Of a stretch of 64,000 bases of DNA, positions 8,210-15,325 are shown one piece after another. The stretch is from Myxococcaceae bacterium (GTDB taxonomy: Bacteria > Myxococcota_A > Polyangia > Polyangiales > Ga0077539). Made by a program: the position numbers and the translations under genes. The notes under the pieces are model-generated. The model had not been told where the DNA came from. It did not search any database and saw nothing but the letters and a program-made list of their open reading frames with translations. The stretch covers positions 31,068 to 95,067 of the forward strand of contig SCUS01000147.1 in assembly GCA_004297725.1 (NCBI GenBank), given 5' to 3'. Each line of letters starts with the position of its first letter. Position 1 is the first letter of the stretch.

Positions 8210-8581
8210 TCAGGTCTTGGGGGTGCTGGGGGTGCTGGGGGCCGCGGGCGCCGCGGGGGCGCTGCTCGATCCGCTGTCGCCGCTGCTGCTGGGGGTGCTC
8301 GGTGCGCTCGTCCCGCTCTCGCCGCCGGTGGCGCCCGGGGTGGCGGCGGGGGTGCCACCGACCTTCGATCCGGTGGAGCCGTCGGCCTTCTTGTTGGAGC
8401 CGCCGCTGTAGAGGTCGGCGTACCAGCCGGAGCCCTTCAGGATGAAGTTGGCCGAGTTGATGAGCCGTCGCACCGCCTCGGCCCCGCACGAAGGACACAC
8501 CTTGATCGGGTCGTCGGACATGCGCTGCACCTGCTCGAAGGCGTGGTTGCAGGCGCTGCACTGGTAGGAGTACGTGGGCAT
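8210..8581 (-). CDS. FmdB-type zinc-ribbon protein with low-complexity tail
   Basis: Residues 1-42 form a zinc ribbon of the FmdB (putative regulatory protein) family: MPTYSYQCSAC with Cys8/Cys11, and CPSC with Cys29/Cys32. A segment NFILKGSGWYADLY typical of the family follows. The last 60 residues are Ser/Thr/Pro/Gly/Ala repeats and look disordered. The family is widespread; its biochemical role is not settled. It lies 34 bases after pspA and before the DUF962 gene, all on one strand, so it may be co-expressed with the envelope-stress protein. Confidence 0.82.
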   Translation of the reverse strand: MPTYSYQCSACNHAFEQVQRMSDDPIKVCPSCGAEAVRRLINSANFILKGSGWYADLYSGGSNKKADGSTGSKVGGTPAATPGATGGESGTSAPSTPSSSGDSGSSSAPAAPAAPSTPSTPKT

Positions 8582-8615
8582 AGGACGCGACGGGTAATCC
8601 CGTGCGGCGCGACCG

Positions 8616-9431
8616 TCAACCGTTCTGGCGTCGCGCCTTGGCCGCCGTGAGGGCCGCCTCGAGCTCGGCCTCCTCGCTGGCCTCGGTGTGCGCGGCCTCT
8701 TCGGTCACGGCGCTCACCCGGACGTTGGTGGTCCCCTGGGCGGTCGCGGCCACCGGAGGGGAGACGCCCATCTTGCGCTTCAGCTCGTCGAGGGCCATGT
8801 CGGCGCCCTTGGAGACCTCGAGGTCCTTGAAGCGCTGAGAGAGCGCGTCGCCGGAGTACTGCTCGGCCACCTCGGTCTGCGCGTCGGCCTCGGCCTCCAT
8901 CTGCACGATCTTCTCCTCCATGCGGTTGAAGGTGTCGAAGGCGCTGTCGTTGGAGAGCCCCTGCATCGTCTCGTGGATGGCCTTCTGCGCCTCCGCCCGC
9001 TTCTTGCGCGCGACGAGGACGTTCTTCTTGCGCTTGGCCTCCTCGATCTTGTTGTTGAGCGTCTTCAGGGCGGTCTTGAGCTGCTCGACCGCGGTCTTCT
9101 GCTTCTGCCACTGGCGCTCGAACTCCGCCGAGAGGCTCTCGTGCTCCCTCTGCCGGAGCAGCGCCTCCTTGGCGAGGCCGTCGTCGCCCGCGCGCACCGC
9201 CATCATGGCCTTGCGCTCCCACTCCTCCGCCGTGGCCTTCTCGGTCTCGAACTGCTTGGCCAGGCGTTTCTCGTCGGCGATGGACAGCGCGACCTGCTTC
9301 TTCGCCTCCCCGAGCTGGGTGTTCATCTCCAGGATGACCTGGTTGAGCATCTTCTCCGGGTCCTCACTCTTGGAGATGAGGTCGTTGAGGTTGCTCTTGA
9401 TCAGCGAGGCCAGTCTGCCGAAGATTCCCAT
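8616..9431 (-). CDS. pspA: PspA/IM30 (Vipp1) family phage-shock protein
   Basis: This 271-residue protein begins MGIFGRLASLIKSNLNDLIS, the amphipathic membrane-binding helix of PspA/IM30. About 200 residues of charged heptad coiled coil follow, with EDPEKMLNQVILEM and FNRMEEKIVQMEAEADA as family landmarks. Family members form ESCRT-III-like rods or rings that shore up the inner membrane under stress. It is longer than the usual 220-230 residues because of an acidic tail after about residue 220. No pspF, pspB or pspC is next to it. The preceding 127-residue gene ends 60 bases upstream. Confidence 0.88.
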   Translation of the reverse strand: MGIFGRLASLIKSNLNDLISKSEDPEKMLNQVILEMNTQLGEAKKQVALSIADEKRLAKQFETEKATAEEWERKAMMAVRAGDDGLAKEALLRQREHESLSAEFERQWQKQKTAVEQLKTALKTLNNKIEEAKRKKNVLVARKKRAEAQKAIHETMQGLSNDSAFDTFNRMEEKIVQMEAEADAQTEVAEQYSGDALSQRFKDLEVSKGADMALDELKRKMGVSPPVAATAQGTTNVRVSAVTEEAAHTEASEEAELEAALTAAKARRQNG

Positions 9432-9491
9432 AGGACTATTTGGTTCCCTGTTCGCTGTCTCGATTGGGGGGAAACGCGCAGTCGGGGTGTT

Positions 9492-9875
9492 TCAGCCCCG
9501 GAGCGAGGCGACGTGCTGCGACGCCGCGATGCCAAGGTCGTCGACCACCGCCTGGAACTCGTTGGGGTCGAGGTTGTCGAGCGGCAGCGCCGCCGTGAGG
9601 TAGATGCCGTCGTCCTGCAGACAGAACGCGCTGTGCAGCAGCCCTGATCCATTGAGCCGGAGGAGGTTCTCGAAGAGGGCCTCGCGGTCGGGCGTGCCGG
9701 GCTCCGGGGCGTCGAGCACCCGCAGCCGGAACACCACCACCGGCGACTCGACCTTGATGGCCAGGTTGTGAAGCCCGGATGCGTCGTCGGTCACGACGAA
9801 GAGACCGCCCCCCAGATCCTGGTACGGGATCCCGAACTCACCGAGGAATCTCTCCACATCCCGTTCAGTCCGCAT
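9492..9875 (-). CDS. YbjN / CesT-like fold protein
   Basis: This 127-residue acidic protein begins MRTERDVERFLGEFGIPY and contains GGGLFVVTDD, VVVFRLRVLDAPE, LFENLLRLNGSGLLHSAF and DGIYLTAALPL. This order of strands and helices matches the YbjN/type III secretion chaperone-like fold, in which a dimer binds client peptides. No secretion system is visible nearby, so a YbjN-type stress role is more likely than a CesT function. It sits directly upstream of pspA on the same strand with a 60-base gap, suggesting a shared envelope-stress function. Confidence 0.65.
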   Translation of the reverse strand: MRTERDVERFLGEFGIPYQDLGGGLFVVTDDASGLHNLAIKVESPVVVFRLRVLDAPEPGTPDREALFENLLRLNGSGLLHSAFCLQDDGIYLTAALPLDNLDPNEFQAVVDDLGIAASQHVASLRG

Positions 9876-9941
9876 GGTGGCGCGGGAGCCTAGCAGGCGA
9901 GGTGACGAGGTACTAGTGCCTCGTCGCCGGGCGCGGAGGGA

Positions 9942-10523
9942 TCACTCCCGAACGTAGGTTCCGACGAGGGAGCCGGAGGCGAGCACGTGGCCCCGCATGG
10001 CCCTCACCAGCTCGTCGCGCGTGGGCGACTCGTCGAGCTCGAGCGCCGTGTCGAGCGCGAACACCTGGAAGTAGTAGTGGTGCACCCCGTGCCCGGGCGG
10101 GGGCATCGGGCCCATGTAGCCCGTGTCGTGGCCGCTGTTGCTGCCCTGGTGCGCGGCCGGGACGCCAGGCACCGTGGCGGACTTGCCGACGCCCTCGGGG
10201 AGCGAGTGCACCATCGCCGGGAGCCCGTGCACCAGCCAGTGGACGAAGGGCGATGGGAAGGGAGCGTCGGGGTCTTCGCAGAGCACCGCCACCGAGCGGG
10301 TGCGGTCGGGCACCCTCGACCACGACAGCGCCGGGGACACGTCGTCGCCGTCGCCCGCGTAGCGCCGGGGGATCGACCCGCCCTCCACGAAGGCCGTGCT
10401 GCTCACCTCGATGCTCGCCCCCGCCGTGAGCTCCGGGCGGTGCACCGCGACCTTCTCGTGCCCCGCCCGGATGGGGCGGATCGCCTTGCCGAACTCGCGC
10501 TTCACCGTGTCGACGATGCCCAT
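9942..10523 (-). CDS. YbhB/YbcL-type phosphatidylethanolamine-binding (PEBP) protein
   Basis: The ATG at 10523 is chosen because GGAGGTG lies 7-8 bases upstream. The longer reading starts inside unrelated sequence. The resulting 193-residue protein carries the two PEBP signatures, CEDPDAPFPSPFVHWLVHGLP and GPMPPPGHGVHHYYFQVFALD, which line the anion-binding pocket. An N-terminal extension of about 35 residues precedes the fold. There is no signal peptide, so it is cytoplasmic. Bacterial members bind phosphate-bearing ligands and have poorly known roles. It lies 140 bases after the GIDE-like gene and may have its own promoter. Confidence 0.83.
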   Translation of the reverse strand: MGIVDTVKREFGKAIRPIRAGHEKVAVHRPELTAGASIEVSSTAFVEGGSIPRRYAGDGDDVSPALSWSRVPDRTRSVAVLCEDPDAPFPSPFVHWLVHGLPAMVHSLPEGVGKSATVPGVPAAHQGSNSGHDTGYMGPMPPPGHGVHHYYFQVFALDTALELDESPTRDELVRAMRGHVLASGSLVGTYVRE

Positions 10524-10663
10524 GACGTCACCTCCGCTCCTTCGCCGTGCGCTCCTTCGCGCGCACGAAATGCGATGCCAGAAGCATTCCGATGGGGCGC
10601 CGCCGTCGGGGCGCAGGCGCACGGCGTGGCAGGTCGGCAACAGTCGTGGCGAAAGCGACCGGG

Positions 10664-12322
10664 CTACAGCGCCCAGAGCGCCAGCATGATGGCGAGCTGA
10701 GAGAGGGCCACGCCCGCGAGCGCCGCGGTGAGCAGGTCGAGGTAGGTGCGCTCCAGGCCGATGGAGCGCAGCAGCGAGCGCTCGTCGCCCGCGTGAAGGA
10801 TGATCCGGTCGGCGGCGGTGCCTCCCACCACGGCCATGGTGGAGTCCATGCGGTACGAGCTGGCGGCCTTGGGGTCTTCGATGCGCCTGCAGGGGCCGAG
10901 CACGTAGAGCGACTCGCCGGGGTCGAGCACGCTCTGCTCGACGGTCCAGCGGAGGTGCCCGGCGCTGGGGTTGAGCGTGCCGATGGGGCTCTGGGCCAGG
11001 GTTCTCGCGAGCTCGACGGAGCTGCCCTGCTTGTAGGTCTTCACCGTCGAGCGGAGGTCGACCTCGGCGTGCGAGGGATCGATCAGCCCGCTGCCGCTCG
11101 CGTCGCTCACCGGGATGAGGGCGGGCCAGTACTTCCTGGCCACGAGCTGGGTCACCTGCTGCTTGCCGACGGCGACGGTCTCCTCGACGCGCACCTCCAC
11201 CCAGGCGTGAGGCCTCGCGTCGAGCACCCCCGCCGCCGGGGCGCCGTCGTCACGGACGCTCACCGCCAGCTCGACCACCCCGCCTCGCGCGTCCCTCAGC
11301 GGAACCGTCTGGGCTTCCCTCACCGGCGCCATCGCCCGCTCGAGGTTCTGTCGGCGGTGGCGCACCGCGAGGGCGAAGAGCGCCGCGGTCGCGCACGCCA
11401 GCAGCCCGAACAGATAGCCTGGGCGCCCTCGAGAGGCCGCGCTGCCGGTCGCGGCGGTCCAGACGACGACGCCCTGGGCGAGGGCCAGGGCGAGGGTGAG
11501 CGCCACGACGCCGACGACCATGGGCCACGCCCTGAAGGTGGGGACCGGGCCTGCGCGGCGGAGGAGCGCGTCGGCCAGCGGGCGGGCGCGCAGCACGTAC
11601 CAGAGGTAGGCCAGCGCCACGAGGATCGCCGCGGCTCCGGCCGAGAGGCGGCCTGCGACGAGGCTGGCGTGGTCGTCGATGCGAGGCTGCGCGGTGCCGT
11701 CGCCGGTGGTGATGGTGAGGGGGGTGCTGCCGCAGCCGGTGAGGTGGGCGCCGTCGGGGTCGACGCAGCCCTCGACGAAGACGGTCTCGCCGCTGGCGAC
11801 GCAGTGGGCGCGCAGCCGACCGCCGTAGGGAACATCGGCGAGCACCGTGCGAAACCACGCCTCCTGCTCGGCCGTAACCACCCACGGGGCGTAGGGGTCG
11901 AAGTCGACGGGCTCGTGGATGCGGATGCTGAGGGGCGGCCGGTCGAGGGCGCGTGCGTCCGGGGACTGTCCGAGGAGCGTGGCTCCGGCGGAGCGGTTCC
12001 AGGTGCCGTCGAGGCGCCAGCCGCCGTTCTTTCCCGAGACGTAGTGCTCGTGCTGCACCACGCAGAGCGGAGGCTGATCGCCGCTGGTCGCCCGGATCGG
12101 GGCCGAGAGCCGGACCACCGCGCCGCTCGACGGGAGGCGCAGCCGGTAGAGCGCCGAGCGGGGGTCGAGCACCTCGCGCAGCCCGTTCGAGCAGGCGACC
12201 ACGGCGCCTCCGCAGAACACCAGGGCGATGGCCAGGACGAAGGTCGTGATCAGCGCCCGGCCCGCGAGCCCGGAGTTGCGTTGACCCAGAAGGAAGCGTG
12301 ACCCGAAGCCGGTGCGAGCCAT
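10664..12322 (-). CDS. Membrane protein with GIDE (MUL1-like) domain
   Basis: The ATG at 12322 is preferred over an upstream GTG at 12340. The protein of about 552 residues has a first transmembrane helix near residues 24-44. An extracytoplasmic region of about 170 residues with several Cys follows, then a pair of helices near 230-290, a soluble domain, and a final helix at the C-terminus. The soluble part (about 340-500) with GLIDPSHAEVDLRS, then ESLYVLGPCRR, resembles the GIDE domain found between the membrane helices of mitochondrial MUL1 and in many bacteria without the RING. The function in bacteria is unknown. It follows the ferritin-like gene by 22 bases. Confidence 0.6.
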   Translation of the reverse strand: MARTGFGSRFLLGQRNSGLAGRALITTFVLAIALVFCGGAVVACSNGLREVLDPRSALYRLRLPSSGAVVRLSAPIRATSGDQPPLCVVQHEHYVSGKNGGWRLDGTWNRSAGATLLGQSPDARALDRPPLSIRIHEPVDFDPYAPWVVTAEQEAWFRTVLADVPYGGRLRAHCVASGETVFVEGCVDPDGAHLTGCGSTPLTITTGDGTAQPRIDDHASLVAGRLSAGAAAILVALAYLWYVLRARPLADALLRRAGPVPTFRAWPMVVGVVALTLALALAQGVVVWTAATGSAASRGRPGYLFGLLACATAALFALAVRHRRQNLERAMAPVREAQTVPLRDARGGVVELAVSVRDDGAPAAGVLDARPHAWVEVRVEETVAVGKQQVTQLVARKYWPALIPVSDASGSGLIDPSHAEVDLRSTVKTYKQGSSVELARTLAQSPIGTLNPSAGHLRWTVEQSVLDPGESLYVLGPCRRIEDPKAASSYRMDSTMAVVGGTAADRIILHAGDERSLLRSIGLERTYLDLLTAALAGVALSQLAIMLALWAL

Positions 12323-12344
12323 AGGGCCCGATGATGGCACAGGC

Positions 12345-13220
12345 TCAGGGAGCGGGTGACGGCGGGGTCGCGGCGGCCTCGTGGCGCAGCGCCCAGGCTT
12401 CGTAGGCGGGCACCCCCAGCGCCGCGAAGGACGGCAGGATCACCTCGTCGAGGCGCCGATAGAACGCCGGGGCGAAGCGCCATCGGGAGGCGACCCCGAG
12501 CGCGAGGGCGGCTTCGTCGTCGGGCACCTCCGGCGCGGCCGGGAGCTCGCCCCCGTCGGGGCGCAGGCACCCGGCGTCGGCGCGGTCGTAGTGGGCGAAG
12601 GCGAAGGCGAGGTCGGCCCCGAGCCACTCGCGCTCGTCGTCGGTGAGCGTCGGAAAGACCAGGCGCGCGAGGGCCCAGCCGAAGCGGTCGTGCATGACCT
12701 CGTCGCGCAGCAGCGTGTCGAGCACCGAGCTCACGCAAGGGTCGGTGGCGCCATCGCGGAGCACGCCGAGCAGCCCCACGGAGGCGGCCTCACCGACGCA
12801 GAACATGGACGCCGTCCAGCGGGCGACGAAGAGGTGCGCGGGGAGCTGGTCGTCGACGAGGCGCAGGTGCGCCGGGTCGAGCGTGGCCTCGTCGTAGCCG
12901 CCGAAGGCCTCCGCGACGCGGGCGCACAGCTCCGTGTGGCGGGCCTCGTCCTGGAGGAGCTGCGAGGCCGCGGAGCTTACCTCCAGGGGTAATCCCGCCT
13001 CCGGGAAGCGCGCGATGAGCTCACCGAAGACGACCATCGAGCGGTACTCGGCCTCGACGCGGGCGGCCCACCCCGCGCGCACGCGCTCTCGCAGGGCGTC
13101 GGGGGTGCGCGAGGGGTCGAGGAGGTTCCAGGGGGGTACGGGGCGGGGGCCGTCGAGCATCCGCCGGTGCATCGAGCGGAAGAGCCTCTCGTCGGTGCCG
13201 AGCGGGACGCGCCGACGCAT
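12345..13220 (-). CDS. Ferritin-like diiron domain protein
   Basis: The ATG at 13220 gives 291 residues starting MRRRVPLGTDERLF. Glu58 (in EAEYRSMVVFGEL) and DEARH at 91-95, then a second DEVMHDRFGW helix, form the two ExnExxH-like half-sites of a four-helix ferritin-like bundle that would bind two irons. It is longer than bacterioferritins and closer to the unassigned ferritin-like proteins common in Myxococcota. The upstream gene, a proline-rich lipoprotein, ends 7 bases before the start, so they are likely co-translated. The enzymatic role, if any, is unknown. Confidence 0.72.
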   Translation of the reverse strand: MRRRVPLGTDERLFRSMHRRMLDGPRPVPPWNLLDPSRTPDALRERVRAGWAARVEAEYRSMVVFGELIARFPEAGLPLEVSSAASQLLQDEARHTELCARVAEAFGGYDEATLDPAHLRLVDDQLPAHLFVARWTASMFCVGEAASVGLLGVLRDGATDPCVSSVLDTLLRDEVMHDRFGWALARLVFPTLTDDEREWLGADLAFAFAHYDRADAGCLRPDGGELPAAPEVPDDEAALALGVASRWRFAPAFYRRLDEVILPSFAALGVPAYEAWALRHEAAATPPSPAP

Positions 13221-13227
13221 GGGCGGG

Positions 13228-13551
13228 TCAGCCGTTGCCGGGCGGCGGAGGCGGCCGACGCGGGGGCATCGGGCGGTTGATCGTCGGCGGCATCGGCGGG
13301 TTGATGGGCGGCGGGATGGTCCCGACGTCGGGCGAGGGCGCGGGGACGTCCACCGTGGGCGGCGGCGGCGGAGGAGGAGGAGGAGGATTGGGCGGTGGGT
13401 CGGCCGGTCGGTTGACCGTGGGCTCGACGGGGCGGTTGACCACGGGGTCGGGCGCGTGGGTGCAGGCCGCGGTCGCAACGGCGGCGCCCGCGATCGCGAC
13501 GAGGCGGGCGCGCAGTCGGGCGAGGCGATCGGGGTCGAGCGGGGTGGCCAT
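13228..13551 (-). CDS. Proline-rich small lipoprotein
   Basis: This 107-residue protein has a basic N-terminus, a hydrophobic core and a lipobox-like ATAAC (Cys30). The rest is almost all Pro with Val/Asn/Arg, including a run of about ten Pro and several NRP units. It is likely extended in the periplasm or at the surface. Its stop lies 7 bases before the ferritin-like gene. Because Pro-rich GC-rich sequence can stay open by chance, the evidence for the gene is mainly its signal peptide and spacing. Confidence 0.55.
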   Translation of the reverse strand: MATPLDPDRLARLRARLVAIAGAAVATAACTHAPDPVVNRPVEPTVNRPADPPPNPPPPPPPPPPTVDVPAPSPDVGTIPPPINPPMPPTINRPMPPRRPPPPPGNG

Positions 13552-13611
13552 CGGGTGAACGGTACACCGAGCTGACGCGGAGGGTGCAACCCCAGACGAC
13601 CGTGGTCGGCG

Positions 13612-15321
13612 CTACGGGCTGTCTGCGAAGGCCGGGGCGATCGGCTGGGTGGTCTCCCGGCCGCGGATCGACTCCAGGTCGCCGATGAGGTCGGCGGCTC
13701 CGTAGAGCCCGATGCCGTAGAGGTTCTGGTCGCCGCGGTTGCGGAAGAGGGTGCCGCGGGCGGCGTTGACCAGCAGCCCGAAGCGCTCGCTGACGGAGAC
13801 CTCGTTCTCGACGAGCTGCGTGTCGCCGCGCGATCGGTTGAGGTGCACCCCGTCGGCCATGGTGACGCTGCCGCTCGAGGTGAGCAGCGTGCCCGCGCGG
13901 GTCTCGGCGATGCCGTTGCACTGGACGATTCCGGCGCTCGCGCCCGGGGTGACGACGATGCCGCCGAAGGCGTTGGCGACGAGGAGGCACTCGCCGATGA
14001 GCGGGGCGCTGGCGTTGGCGCCGAGGAGCACACCCCCGCCCGCGTTGGCCGCGATGAGCGCGCCTCGGAGGGTCAGCGTGGCGTTGAGCCCCTGGGCGAG
14101 CACCCCGACGCGGGCGTTGCCTGCGACGAGGGTTCCGGTGCCTTGGAGGGCGGGGTCGGTGATGTCGCCGTCGAGGGTGACCGTGGCCCCGGCGGCCACC
14201 ACGAGGCCGTCGCCGGCCTGGCCGCTGGTGACCTCGGCGAGGCGGGTGCTGGCGAGGGAGGCGCGGCGCACGTCGACCGAGTGGCGCCCTTCGACGTAGA
14301 GGCCCGCGACGCCGTTGCCGTGGCTCACGAGGCCGTCGAGGCAGTCGCGCGGCCCAGGGGTGGGAGCGGCGCCGAAGCAGGAGGCTCGGCCGTCGGTGGG
14401 GTCGGCGTCGCCGAGGAGCACCACGCCGTGGCGGGCGTTGGCGGTGACGAGCGCGCGGGTGAGCTGGACGTGCGAGGCCTCGACGCGGAGCCCCTGCTGG
14501 GCGCCGTCGCGGAGGATGACGTCGTCGAGGGTGGCGCTGGCGTCGGCGCGGAGATGGACGCCGTAGCGCGCGGCGCGGCGGACGGTGAGGCGGGTGGCGG
14601 AGAGGGTTCCGCCGGTGAGGCGGAGGGCGTCGTGGCCGTGGTCGAGGGCGACGTCGCGGAGGGTGACCGAGGCGTCGGTGGCGTCGAGGAGGATGGAGGC
14701 CTCGGGAGCGGGCGAGTCGCCGGGGTGGCGCAGCGTGAGCGAGGCGGCGGAGAAGCGGGCGGACGCGCGGACGACGAGGCCCGCGGCGTCGGGGGAGAGG
14801 GTGAGCGTGGTGGCGGAGGCTCCGGCGCCGACGAGGGTGAGCTCGGCCGGGAGGGCGAGCGAGGGAGCGAGGGCGTGGTCGCCGCGGGAGAAGACGAGGG
14901 TGCGGGCGGTGGGCGCGGCGGCGAGGGCCTCGGCGAGGGAGGCGTAGGGGCGGGCGGGGGTTCCGTCGCCGCCGGGGGCGATGCCGGAGCGGATGTAGCG
15001 CACCGGGGCGGGGAGCGCGGCGGCGTCGGGCCAGTCGGAGGAGACGACATCGGGTGAGGCGCCCAGGCGGACGCAGGCGAAGGCGTCGGGGGAGGCGCCG
15101 GTGCGCAGCGGGGCCTCGTCGGGCGACGGGCAGGTGGGGGCCGCGCGGGTGCGGGTGGCGAGGGCGCGTCGGATGAAGACCATCGGGGCGTCGGCAGCGG
15201 GTGCGTCGGCCGAGGGCGCGTCGGGCGCGTCGGGCGCGGAGGCGTCGGGGACGGCCGCGGGCGAGGGCGACGAGCAGGCGCCGAGGAGGAGCAGCGGGAG
15301 GAGGGCGAGGGCGCGGGTCAT
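13612..15321 (-). CDS. Parallel beta-helix lipoprotein (pectate-lyase-like fold) A
   Basis: This 569-residue protein begins with a lipoprotein signal ending LLLLGAC (Cys16) and an Ala/Pro/Asp-rich linker. YIRSGIAPGGDGTPARPYASLAEALAAA (about residues 108-135) is the typical first turn of a DUF1565/right-handed beta-helix. About 15 coils of the form 'I.dn..GV.l.g.a..t' follow to the end, for example ARYGVHLRADASATLDDV. No catalytic pectate-lyase residues are evident, so it may be a surface binding or structural protein. Its start lies 4 bases after the stop of a similar larger gene, so the pair form one transcript. Confidence 0.78.
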   Translation of the reverse strand: MTRALALLPLLLLGACSSPSPAAVPDASAPDAPDAPSADAPAADAPMVFIRRALATRTRAAPTCPSPDEAPLRTGASPDAFACVRLGASPDVVSSDWPDAAALPAPVRYIRSGIAPGGDGTPARPYASLAEALAAAPTARTLVFSRGDHALAPSLALPAELTLVGAGASATTLTLSPDAAGLVVRASARFSAASLTLRHPGDSPAPEASILLDATDASVTLRDVALDHGHDALRLTGGTLSATRLTVRRAARYGVHLRADASATLDDVILRDGAQQGLRVEASHVQLTRALVTANARHGVVLLGDADPTDGRASCFGAAPTPGPRDCLDGLVSHGNGVAGLYVEGRHSVDVRRASLASTRLAEVTSGQAGDGLVVAAGATVTLDGDITDPALQGTGTLVAGNARVGVLAQGLNATLTLRGALIAANAGGGVLLGANASAPLIGECLLVANAFGGIVVTPGASAGIVQCNGIAETRAGTLLTSSGSVTMADGVHLNRSRGDTQLVENEVSVSERFGLLVNAARGTLFRNRGDQNLYGIGLYGAADLIGDLESIRGRETTQPIAPAFADSP

Positions 15322-15325
15322 CGGA

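Noticed and set aside
9492..9875. Type III secretion chaperone as evidence for a T3SS
   Set aside because: The fold is shared with YbjN, and no secretion genes are nearby.
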